DNA from: Nageia nagi
Taxonomy: Eukaryota; Pinophyta
Direction: 5' to 3'
DNA length: 64,000 nt
Assembly: GCA_050084985.1 (NCBI GenBank)
Contig: JBITNC010000001.1
Span: 212,536,001 to 212,600,000 of the forward strand
Made by a program: the position numbers and the translations under genes. Positions 49,999 to 60,340 of the stretch are shown here, one piece after another (the stretch's first letter is position 1; each line of letters opens with the position of its first letter). The notes below the pieces were generated by a model. It ran no database searches. It saw nothing but the letters and a program-made list of their open reading frames with translations, and had not been told where the DNA came from.

Positions 49999-50016
49999 TT
50001 CATGTCGGGTTCACCA
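49999..50016 (-). promoter_or_regulatory. Primer-binding site of copy 3, tRNA-Trp type
   Basis: The minus strand reads TGGTGAACCCGACATGAA, 2 nt inside the LTR. From memory of plant nuclear tRNA-Trp, whose 3' end is CACGTCGGGTTCA plus CCA, this is complementary over 18 nt with one mismatch, and that mismatch is a CpG turned into CpA. Confidence 0.7.
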
Positions 50017-50018
50017 AA

Positions 50019-50943
50019 TGTTTACAAATAAAATTGAGCATGCAAATAAATAAGCAGGTAAATATCTACAAACCTAATATATTTGTATTCGAGCTACAGA
50101 TAGCAATTTATACAAAATAATGAAAGAGATAATCAACTGTAGAAATAGAACAAGTATTTTAACAAATGATAAACTTGAAATTATTTGCAAAACTCAAACT
50201 ATACAATATATTAAGACATATGTATACGTATTCAGGCATAAGATGACACCACCTATCAAGATAGAAGTTATATACCCACTTCATAGAGTGTGCTCAAAAT
50301 GAAGCTATTGACGAAGTCTTGGGATCCAACGTTGTCCATACCTGAAATCACGATGCTAAAAAGTCACAAAAGAAGGTTGTAGGTAGTGTTCATCACACTG
50401 GATAGGAACATCAGCAATTTGTATTCATCCATAGAGGAGCATTGATGGCCTTTGATAGGCTATAATCCATCTCCAATGAGTCTACACCTCCACTCAAATC
50501 TCAAGATAATTGCAATATGACACTTAGATAAGTCTTTCAATTCTTCAGAATGCTTGCAAGAAGGGGATACACAAAATCTAGCTTGATAGGTGGTGTCAAG
50601 AGACACCTTACAATATGATTGCCATTATCAAGACCATACGTGGGATCATGTGTATCCTTGATGATGGACTTACTATTAGATCCCTTATTTATATAGATAA
50701 TAGATAATACAACCACTGGGTCAGCATGCATCTACATAAACAAGGCTAATTCACAACATTCAAGATAACCACACCAATAAACAAGATAATTCATGCAATA
50801 TTCAAGATAATCATTATAAAATTCACATTCAAGACAAACATTGATATTATCACATTAAGACATTCAAGACATATATTTAGACCAAGCATGTTTTCATTAA
50901 TTTTATTGATTTAAAAACATAAATTCATTTTTATGTGTTAACA
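50019..50943 (-). repeat. 5' LTR of copy 3
   Basis: 925 bp. The plus strand reads TGTTTACAAATAAAATTGAG...TATGTGTTAACA; termini TGTTAACA/TGTAAACA on the element strand. It is the partner of 43168-44092. Confidence 0.93.
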
Positions 50944-51888
50944 CAAAGTACCCTCTCTGGTCTATATGGCTCAGCTAACACCCTATGTGCTTGGATGTAT
51001 GTTGAGTGATTCACCTAGGCTAGCTCATGCATGTTCTTGATCCACTTTGGGGCATATTTATATGGATACCAATGCATCTATGACTTCTTAAGTGTGTCAA
51101 ATTGTACCTTTCATCTCTTTAAGTTGATGTCAAGAAAGTTAGGGGCATGTGTAATCGCCTATCATTGCCATGTGGGTACATCATTTGGTAGATCCTATGG
51201 TAGAGAGGCTAGTTTAGATATGCCTATATGATCATAAGCCCATACCTACAGTATCATGGAATGAACCACCTATCTCTCCCCTCTCACCACCTCAACAAAT
51301 GCATGCAAATCATGGTATAGCTATGCCAAAATAGCTAGGTACCATGCATATCACTACTCATATCGAACCATGTCCATGATGATAAGCACCATCCCCATGG
51401 AAAATGTCTTTCTACTTTTGTTTAGGTAGATAATAGCATCTAGTAGGCAAGCAATAAGGAGCCTTAGTCATAGTTTGCTCATGCTAAAGGATCTTTCGAT
51501 ATATGTCTCATTAGGAAAACTCCCTCTTTCTTTGGTTCACCTTGTTTAAGCTTATGAGCCACACAGCCTACTCTTTTGCTCATTCCATGCTATAAATGAG
51601 GACCATGTTCACTAGCTTACCTCTAATAAGTAGCCTAATAATCCTATAGATATCCTCAAGAGTCACTATAATCTCCCCTGTAGGTAAGTGAAAGCTGTTG
51701 GAATTTGAATCCCACCTTTCCATCAAAGCTATCAACATATCTTGATCATGATAGATGTAATTGAAAAAGGCTAAATAGCTTAAGGAAATAGCCTTAAGTG
51801 TGCTCCAACTCTCATCTAATTAGAGCCATTATTGGGCAACCATAAATATAGTACTCTTTCTGGAAGCTTGAATATAATAACTATAATC
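50944..51888 (-). pseudogene. PMD gene copy B, exon 2 upstream part
   Basis: Continues the antisense PMD gene of copy 2 after the nested copy 3. Exon 2 starts at 51888 behind the acceptor GTTTTGTACTAG, as in copy A at 18093. It encodes the PMD core, aligned with 17150-18093 of copy A and 46333-47290 of copy C. Premature stops occur throughout. The first five bases (CAAAG) are the target duplication. Confidence 0.78.
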
Positions 51889-52299
51889 CTAGTACAAAAC
51901 ACAAAAATTAATATTAGTTTTTATTATTAATGCATTTTTAAGTTTTACAAAATAGTTAAAGAGGATTGCCCATGATCTAAACCAGCATAAAAATGGATCA
52001 CCCATAGTTTGAACTAGGGTAGAAGGGACCACCAAGAACCCTCTTCTCATACAAAAAATTGATAAACATTTATGAGCAAGGTTATATGGAAAAGAACAAC
52101 CTAATTATAGAGGTAGAAATATGAAAAATAATGCTAAAAGATAAAAATGAAAGCCAAGATATTCTATTGGGTAAAACCCTTGGAACAAGATACCAAACTT
52201 GTAGAAAAACTATGTAAAATTATAAGAAAACTATGTAAAAAGAAAACATATAAAAAAAATAAAGAATGCACCAAAGAAAGATAGGTAAAGATGATTTAC

Positions 52300-52371
52300 C
52301 TAATGATTAGTAGGAGAGTTTATCACTAGAGCAGCTTTGTGTCCCTCTTGATGTGTAATTGATAAAACCAT
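52300..52371 (-). pseudogene. PMD gene copy B, exon 1
   Basis: A 72-bp exon beginning with ATG at 52371 and reading MVLSITHQEGHKAALVINSP..., then TAG|GTAAAT, where copy C has CAG|GTATAT. Length, reading frame and donor site match exon 1 of copy C, and 13 of the first 20 residues are the same by eye. Intron 1 is 52299-51889 (411 bp; 351 bp in copy C). Confidence 0.75.
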
Positions 52372-52523
52372 GATAGAGAGATGTGAAAAAGAAGCAAAGG
52401 TAAATCATAGGTTAATAGTAGTAGAATTAGAAACAAGCACTTGCCTTACAAGCTTTCAAAAACTTTTAAGCACTCTCCACTCTAAATATATAATCAAGTG
52501 ATAATAAAAAGGGGGTCAACCTT

Positions 52524-52531
52524 CTTTTATA
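52524..52531 (-). promoter_or_regulatory. TATA box of PMD gene copy B
   Basis: TATAAAAG on the minus strand, 160 bp upstream of the exon 1 ATG, the same arrangement as copy C. Confidence 0.6.
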
Positions 52532-52814
52532 AGATTTCAAGAGCATATATCCTTAGATAATCTTAATTTATGTACCTATAAATTACAAATAGCTAAATAG
52601 AATAATCAATTAGAATCAATAAGAAATATGCTATTATTTAGATTTTTAAGTTTTCAAAAATTCTTTAAGAAAAGGACCATCCATGGTCCTTTTTATCATG
52701 CTTTAAGAATCATTGATGGTGTTCTTATGTCAAAATAGATCACCTTTATTAGATTCAACATCTTGATTTGCTAGGCATGATAGAGGATTATCTATGTGGC
52801 TTTATCTTGGATCG

Positions 52815-53205
52815 TATTTTGTTATATACCTCTTGGTGTAGAGTTTTAGCTCTCATCATCATATTATGCCTCTTGGTGCAAATTTTCAACTCTCATCATC
52901 ATATTATTCCTCTTAGCATAGAGTTTTAATTCTCATCATCATATTATGTCTCTTGACATAGAGTTTTAGCTCTTATCATCATATTATGCCTCTTAGCATA
53001 GATGTTTTAGCTCTCATCTTCATATTATGCCTCTTGACATAGATTTTCAGCTCTCATCATCATATTATGCCCCTTGGTGTAGAGTTTTAGCTCTCATCAT
53101 CATATCATGCCTCTTGGCATAGAGTTTCAACTCTCATCATCATATCATGTCTTTTGGCATAGAGTTTTAGCTCTCATCATCATATCATGCCTCTTGACAT
53201 AGAGT
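52815..53205. repeat. Tandem array of 40-bp hairpin units, copy 2
   Basis: About 10 units of ATGCCTCTTGGCATAGAGTT then TTAGCTCTCATCATCATATT. It is the reverse-complement relative of the copy 3 unit, in the same place relative to gag and PMD. The core TGCC-TCTT-GGCA is an inverted repeat. Downstream, 53230-53340 has GTGTGGTCATGT-type short repeats, as does copy 3; no gene is seen up to the polypurine tract. Confidence 0.9.
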
Positions 53206-53562
53206 TGAGCTCACATTCTACTATAGTATGCTATTTTCTTATATTATTATGTGTGGTAATGTGTGGTCATGTTTTGTCATATGTGGTCATGTGTGGTTAC
53301 ATGTGGTAATATGTTGTCATATGTGGTCATGTGTTGTCAGTATCATGATAAGGGGTAGATTGAAAAACATCACCATAGGGAATTTTCTCAACCCATATTA
53401 AGTTTTAATAGGTTTTGCTATATTACAATCTTTGTTAGAATTTAGATTGATTAGTGTTGGTATTATGCTTATCAATGCTTGTTAATATTTCATTGCTATG
53501 ACATATTGATTGGTACTTTGAATGAAAAATCTCAATGCACCTAATGATATCAATTTCTCATC

Positions 53563-53576
53563 CAAAGTGGGGCATC
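53563..53576 (+). promoter_or_regulatory. Polypurine tract of copy 2
   Basis: CAAAGTGGGGCATC abuts the 3' LTR start and is the same as in copy 3. Confidence 0.8.
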
Positions 53577-54328
53577 TCTTATTGCATAAAATTTATTTAT
53601 TTATTTAAATAAATACATTTACTTACACTAATACACAACTAGAATATTTAATTTAATAATATTAATATTTATCTTGAATATCATTATGTTTTGTGGACTA
53701 ACCCTATTTATGTAAGTACACACCAATCTAAGGAGTAGGTCATATTATTATCTATATAAATAGGGATTTAATAGTAAGTCCACATCAAGGAGATACATGA
53801 TCCCATATTTGGTCTTGGTAGTGGCAATATTTTAGGTGTCTTTTGACACTACCATTCAAGGATGTGGTTTGTGTACTTTTTTATGTGAGCTATTCTAACA
53901 TTGATAATTTATTTGAATATCATATTATCGATCAAAACATCTATATGCAAATTATTGACTTGATTTGAAAGCAAAGGGCACTCTAATGAAGGCTATTGGT
54001 ACTCCTTATTCATGCCAAATATACCATCAACACTCCTCCTATACAACACATAGATCACTTGTGATCCTCTTTTTGATTGCATTTCAGGTTATAGTCTTTG
54101 GAGCAATATTTCTCTATCATCCATATCATCATTATTCAATGTCAAGTATGATTTGTAAGGTAAGTATATAAATTATACTTCTTGCTTGGTATTGCTATCC
54201 TCATTCTAAGTGGTTATCTTCTTCACCTATTATCTGTATGGTCTAAATTGCTATCTGTAGCTTAAAATAGGTATTTTGGGTTTTGTAATTATTTATTTTT
54301 TTGTATGCTCAAAATATTTTTGTAAACA
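53577..54328 (+). repeat. 3' LTR of copy 2
   Basis: 752 bp, TCTTATTGCATAAAATTTAT...TTTTGTAAACA; the leading TG has changed to TC. It aligns with 39585-40364. Confidence 0.88.
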
Positions 54329-56450
54329 CATGTGGCAAGTGTGGTTCATGCCAATTCATGATGTTGTGTATTTAGCATATTTATGGTCTCTCTCTCATGA
54401 ATAGGTGCTATAAATAGTGCCTCATGCATCAAAGAAATTGAATGACTCATCCATCAATGATGGATTAGTATTGAATAAATAAGAATTGATGAATCTAGGA
54501 ATTGATAGATACTGATAGATGGAGAATCAAGGAATAAGAGATTCATATTGAATATACTATCAAATAGATGAAGAATGAAGAGAAATCAAGGTTAGGATTG
54601 AATATACTATCAAGTGCTTGAATCAACCTTCTCTAGAATGGGGTTTCCTTAAGGAGTAATGCAAGGTTAGGTAGTATTAGGAAGAACATTATTTAGTTTA
54701 GATTATTATTCCCCTCATAGTAAGGGGTATCATTAAGAGTGTCTAATTACTATCTGATAATGGTATTATAAGAGTCTAATTACTTAAATCATTTCACTCA
54801 AGCCTCCTTGATTCATCTATGTCCAAATTTCCTAATGGGTCTAGTGTTAGTGCACCCCCCTCCCAACTAAAGGGTGTCTATAGCTAGTCCTAGAGATGGG
54901 TAGATTGAGAGAAACATTTTCCTACTTACCCACACTAACTATAGATCACTTTGATTTTGGGTTCAATATAACCAAATTACTCTTAGTGGAAAATTATAGC
55001 CTCTAAGAGAGATGAGCATGGCCCTATCCCCTTTCCATAGGGATTCACATTCAACCTGTGCCTAGGATCATTGGGAAATTGAACCCCAAACCCATATTCA
55101 ATAGAGAGGACAAGTACTCCAACTAATCTCCACTTTCCAACTTGTAGTTAAGATAACTAATAGTAGGCTTGTACTTTCTCCATAATTTGATTACTCCTAT
55201 TAACATATTAGTCAAGGGTCAATAGTAGTAATTAATAGTAGGGACACTTGGTCGATAGTAATAATTAATGGTAGGGGTCCACTCACATGTTTAAATGATG
55301 AGGGGCACTTTCCAACCTTTTTGTCTAGATGGTAGTTGTTGAGCTAATTGCCATCTATTAGAAATGTATCAACAAATTACCTATTTAATCACTTCCCAAA
55401 TCATTATCTAGAGTGAGCCACCTCTAGAGCTTGCATTTCTAACCCCTCCTATATAAAATATGGTTGAGGGTGCTTAACATAATGGTGTGGTTGGAGAGAA
55501 TAGTAGGAGCACTTTCCAACCAGTAGTTAAGACCCTTTTCTAATTATAGACATATTATGCACTTGAAGAAAACCTATTATTAAATAGAGTAACTAGAAAG
55601 CTAATCAATGGTATCACTTAATTTTTGATTCAATTCCATATTCATGCTTCCATTTCCCATATCACTAATATATGCATCACCATAACTTCTCACTCTCCAA
55701 CCTCTTACTCCAACCTGCCTACTATCCATGGAAATACGAGACTATAAGGGGATACTTCCTATATTCTATCTATTGTATTAGGTTGGGAGGAAATGAATTC
55801 AAGGTTTTGGAGGAATTAATTCTCACTATCATTTGTAATGGATCACTAGCCTATATCTACTATTCAATAGATTCCTTTCTAATAAGGGCACTTCCATCTC
55901 TCCAACTAGATAACTATTTCTAGAAGCACCTTCCTTCATTAATCTAACTATCTAATCCTCATTTCTATTATCTATCTATAAGTGCATATTCAAATCTATA
56001 TAAAGATATTGATAGAAGAGAACTCCTCTTCCTACCACTACTAGATACTTTTATTAGTTAATCAATTTCTACAAGGGGTAAACTTTAATAGTTAGATTGC
56101 TAGTCTTCCTACTTTCCATCATACAATTAATAAAAGTAGGGCCTTTATTACTATGGCTATACAATTCTATTTCCAATAATGGCTATTATTATATGTATCA
56201 ATAACCCTAATATAATCCTTCTCTTATTAATAGGATAACCTATCTTATTTCTTATGGTTCTTATTAACTCATCCACTTCTCTTCCCATAGTAGTTGATTC
56301 AATAGATCAATACATTTATTAATGATCCATTAGGTGATAATTTATCTCTCCATAATCTCTTCCCCCTTTTATTTATGAATCAAGCATTTCTTCCTATTAT
56401 GCCACAAAATGTACCTGATCTATCATAGTTCTTGAAATTGCTTGGGGTCC
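54329..56450. other. Probable continuation of the mitochondrial block
   Basis: Same texture as 19944-39584 (AATAGTAGGGG and CCTACTATT runs, no retroelement signal) directly right of copy 2, so copy 2 probably split one block. No gene is recognised. The plus-strand open frame 55672-55923 has no known similarity. The right border with element 2 could not be fixed to the base. Confidence 0.4.
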
Positions 56451-58878
56451 CTCACCCCTAAATCTATTTTTGAGTTACCTAGTGCAAGGTGCCAGTACCC
56501 CTTGACCAAAAGAAACCATAAAGCTACCCAAAAGATGTGCTTCTCCACTCTTGATCAATAGTAAATCATTGATTTTCTTGGTCAATAATAGATCACTTCT
56601 TTTCATTTTGTGTACATCAAAATATGAACCTAAAATGCAATTTAGATAGATAAATCATTCAACATAACTATCATGAACATACTCGACAATACACATCAAT
56701 AATAATAACGATACTATATTCTAAAGTATTTGAATACAAAAAGCAAGTTTTTATTGATCTATTGTAATTGCGAATCGGTAACAATCAATGCGGATTGGCA
56801 AAGACTGAAGCACAACTTTGTATTCTCTACACCATCATTGTGTTCATTGTAAACCTTTAGCCTTTGTTATCTATCTGGTGAATCACCATCAACCAATCTT
56901 TGAATCATCGACAATCAGCTTGGTATGCACTGGAGTAATCTTCACAGAGTTTTGAAGTATTTTTGTCTATTCCTTATTGTTCTTATTTACACTTACTTCC
57001 ATAATTCCTTTTCTGTATTGACCCTGCACATAGAAAATGAACAAAACATCAAAAGCATACCTGCTCACACATGAATCAGCAAGATGAATAACATAATACA
57101 AAAATATGATCAAGCTTACAAACTTTTGCTAATAACCTCCTAATATGATTTTGGTAGAGTTTTGCTACAGTAAAATTGGGTCCCTTTGTTCACATACAAA
57201 ACTTCAATTTATAAGCTTCAAAGTTTGTTATTCATTTGTTTTGGCATCATGAGATTCCAGGTAACCTCTCGACCTAAATTTTGAGGTGTTGTTATCTTCC
57301 ATCTGTATCCATGATTACAAATTATACGTATAGGCTATTCCAGGCTTAGATTTGTTTGCTATTTAACTATTCATGGATCGTCACCAATTTTTTAGCGATT
57401 ATATATTAACATTAGAATGGTCATTCTATGGTCATTTTTTTTAATGATAAGGATCATAAGACCACTTGTTTTATATATGTTCAAAAAGATTGTTCCAATA
57501 ATATAATTTTAAATCCTTTATTGAAGCTCTGGTGTACTTTACTTGCAATCATGAGTTCATTTTAAGATCCTTGAGAGTTTTTCTGGAACAAACAAAATAG
57601 GCTGGAGTCAATAGAAAAAGCATTCCAAAATGAAATGATGATGTCATAGAAGAAGGGATAGTCACATTTTGGTAAAGACCAGGTTCTGGAGATGGTGAGG
57701 TCAGTAAGAGATAATCGAAGAAGCCAAAAGTCATAAATTAAGTGTTCCAAAAGTAGATAATAAAGCTCAGTTATGGAACATTCTAGGTTCCGAAGATGAT
57801 GAGGTCATCAAGGAGTGATAAAATATTCAGAGTCGGTAAGTAGAGCATTCTGAAAGTATGATGATGACATCACAAGGAGAACAATGTTCATAGTTCTAAA
57901 TGAAACTAGGTCCCAAAAGTGATGATGTCATCAAGGAGTGATCAAAAAGCTAGAATCGGTAAGTATAACATTCTAGAAGTATGATGATGATGTCACAGGA
58001 AGAATGATGTTCACATTTTGAATGAAACTAGGTCTTAGAAGTGATGATGTCATCAAGGAGTGATCAAATAGTCAGAACCGATAAGTATAACATTCCAAAA
58101 ATATTACGATGATGTCACAGGGAGAATGAGGTTCACATTTTTTAATGAAACCAAGTCCCAAAAGTGATGATGTCATCAAGGAGTGATCAAATAGCCAGAA
58201 TTGATAAGTATAACATTCTAGAAGTATGATGATGATGTCATAGGAAGAATAATGTTCACATTTTGAATGAAACCAAGTACCAAAAGTGATGATGTCATCA
58301 AGGAGTGATCAAATAGCCAGAACTAGTAAGTATAACATTCTAAAAATATTACGATGACATCACAGGGAGAATGAGGTTCACATTTTTGAATGAAACTGAG
58401 TCTTAGAAGTGATGAAGTCATCAGGGAGTGATCAAATAGCTAGAACCAGTAAGTATAACATTCTGGAAGTATGATGATGATGTCACGGGAAGAATGATGT
58501 TCACATTTTGAATGAAATTGAGTCCTAGAAGTGATGACATCATCAAGGAGTGATCAAATAGCTAGAACCGATAAGTATAACATTTTGGAAGTATGATGAT
58601 GACATCATGGGGAGAACAAGGTTCACATTTTGAATGAAATCGGGTCCTAGGAGTGATGAAGTCATCAGGGAGTGATCAAATAGCTAGAACCAGTAAGTAT
58701 AACATTCTGGAAGTATGACGATGATGTCGATGATTTACTTTTGGTTAAGATTATTCACGGCACATATATTACACAACCTTAATCAACAATTATTTTAATG
58801 TGATATATATTAGAAGAAATATTTGTTTTATTTATTTATTTATTAAATTAAAGATAGGGTTTATTTTGAGTGTCTACA
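56450..58878 (-). repeat. 3' LTR of element 2 (left end uncertain)
   Basis: The right border is fixed by TGTAGACACTC on the minus strand following the polypurine tract. The left end is not resolved and the 5' LTR needed to define it lies outside the window. It contains the 120-bp tandem array at 57620-58735 and several GATC-centred inverted repeats (56550-56620). No protein-coding frame is supported; the minus-strand frames at 57549-57750 lie in array sequence. Confidence 0.55.
57620..58735. repeat. Tandem array, about 120-bp dimers of 60-bp units
   Basis: About nine dimers, for example AAGTGATGATGTCATCAAGG, then AGTGATCAAATAGC, AAGTATAACATTC, ATGATGATGTCACAGG and GTTCACATTTTGAATGAAA. Each 60-bp half carries one 8-bp core that reads TGATGTCA, TGACATCA or TGAAGTCA in different units. 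The first two are the two single-strand deamination products of palindromic TGACGTCA, a bZIP (C-box/CRE) site. Confidence 0.85.
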
Positions 58879-58893
58879 TTTTGCCCCTTTTTT
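58879..58893 (-). promoter_or_regulatory. Polypurine tract of element 2
   Basis: The minus strand reads AAAAAGGGGCAAAA directly before TGTAGACAC. Confidence 0.75.
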
Positions 58894-58895
58894 GA

Positions 58896-59723
58896 ATTAT
58901 CAACCAAAGATAGGGTTGATAATTTCAAAAAATATATATAATGAGAAGCTTTGCTATTTGACAAAGTTGATAACTTTAGAAGTGACTATTTTCGGTATGA
59001 TGATGTATTGAGCTTGTGTGACAGTTGCATGATATTTTTGTTATGTCATTTTGCATGTCTAAGTGCACCTATACCATATAAGTTTTCTTTAGTATATGAA
59101 TTGTAATAGTGTTGTCCTTTGTCTCGACAACAAGGTTTTGAGATGATCTCTTACACCCTGTGATTGTTTTGCCATTTGAGCTCAAACTTAGTTTGATCTA
59201 TTTTTCATATTTGACTTAGTCAAAGATCGTTGACAATATTTTATTATTGTTAACGATTGTAAAGTGATCATCATGGATTTATATAGTAAAAATACTATCT
59301 TTATGATAGTATATTTTGCTATGAATATCTTAATTTCTTATGTTTAGACTTGTTTTAATAGCAATTTTAATCATTTTACCCTAGTAAGTTTACTCAACAC
59401 TAGCCTGCATGTGCCGATGTATTTGGCAGTCATGTGACATTGGAGCATTCTTCTAGGCAAAAAATAATGTGATTTGTAATGTGTTCACTTTCACCTTAGT
59501 GAATGAAGCTTTTTAATATTTTATCTATACACAATAAATTTTAAGATATTTAAAGAAAATATACTTCATTTTGTACATTTTCAAATAATATAAATCTTCA
59601 ACGATTACTTATGAATCATTACCGATCAACAATTCTTATCGATTTGATTTAAATCATTGATGATCGACATAATGATCGCTAATGATCCATGACACAAAGG
59701 TTTTTTAAAACAAAATAGTTTTC
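58896..59723. other. Element 2 3' region, no gene seen
   Basis: Contains short inverted repeats such as AAAGATCGTTGACAAT/ATTGTTAACGATTG (59220-59260) and ATCATTGATGATCGACATAA (59650-59680). Upstream exons of the antisense ORF could lie here but I could not define one. Confidence 0.3.
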
Positions 59724-60047
59724 ATGGTAGATCAGTTGAGAGAGCAGAATTATTATCACAGGGCTGTGGAGCTTTGGCTACCTGGTTTCCTGAGATATTT
59801 TTTAGATGGTCCTAGTTCATCACCTAGGCCAGTAATAGGGTTTCATCGTTCACCAATTTCTGATGGCTTGGGTCATTCAGGGAGTTGAAGTCATCATGCA
59901 GCATCAGCTTCTTGATCTTGGTCTACTGCTAGGGGTGTATCTCCTCATACATATGCTATAGGCTTGAGATCCATTACTAGGGATGAGGGTTCTTCAGAGC
60001 ATCCTGGCGATCCTCATGATGATGTTGTATCTACTAGAGGACATTGA
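59724..60047 (+). pseudogene. Antisense ORF in element 2, C-terminal part
   Basis: From ATG at 59724 to TGA at 60047 there are 108 codons with two in-frame TGA codons (each one change from CGA or TGG). It reads MVDQLREQNYYHRAVELWLP, FLRYFLDGPSSSPRPV, RSPISDGLGHSGS, then STARGVSPHTYAIGLRSI and EGSSEHPGDPHDDVVSTRGH. A short helical start is followed by a Ser/Pro/His-rich tail. It is opposite to pol, like the PMD genes in the gag/PMD family, and could be the last exon of a similar spliced gene whose upstream exons are lost. No family is recognised. Confidence 0.5.
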
Positions 60048-60340
60048 TTTTCCATTTTGATGATATATATATGATGTATTTTTATCTAATGATAACTTAA
60101 TAAATCTTTTAGTACATCATTTAAGAAATGAATTTAAATCTTTATATTGACTTTAGATATTATTTAAAATATCTAGATTTTAAATTTTTATTTTCAAATA
60201 TTAAATCTTTTAGATTTCAAGATTATGTAAGGACATATTTTTATTAAAATTTTATGGAATTAGATGCATCATTTTCTACACTTGGCAATTTTTTATAATA
60301 AACCACTTGACATGGAAAACTAATTCTTTATGGATGTTAT

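Larger units (their letters stand above)
43168..50943 (-). mobile_element. Gag/PMD LTR element, copy 3 (complete, nested)
   Basis: A 7776-bp minus-strand element with two 925-bp LTRs, TSD CAAAG, primer-binding site 49999-50016 and polypurine tract at 44093-44107. Gag runs in element sense (49996 down to about 48530) and the PMD gene on the other strand (45910-48149). A hairpin-repeat array lies at 44640-45435. The LTRs differ by about 4% by eye, nearly all transitions, so it is the youngest of the three copies. It contains no pol at all. It jumped into the PMD gene of its own relative, copy 2. Confidence 0.93.
39585..54328 (+). mobile_element. Gag/PMD LTR element, copy 2 (hosts copy 3)
   Basis: 5' LTR 39585-40364, primer-binding site 40367, gag 40403-42369, PMD gene on the minus strand (parts at 42370-43167 and 50944-52371), hairpin-repeat array 52815-53205, polypurine tract 53563-53576 and 3' LTR 53577-54328. 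Without the nested 7776-bp copy 3 and its duplicated CAAAG, the element is about 6.96 kb. No clean target duplication is visible (CAACA against CATGT). The flanks suggest it entered the inferred mitochondrial block. Confidence 0.88.

Noticed and set aside
39582-54332. ACATG at both ends of copy 2 as target duplication
   Set aside because: It overlaps the LTR termini (TG and CA), so it cannot be a clean duplication; the true one is probably decayed.
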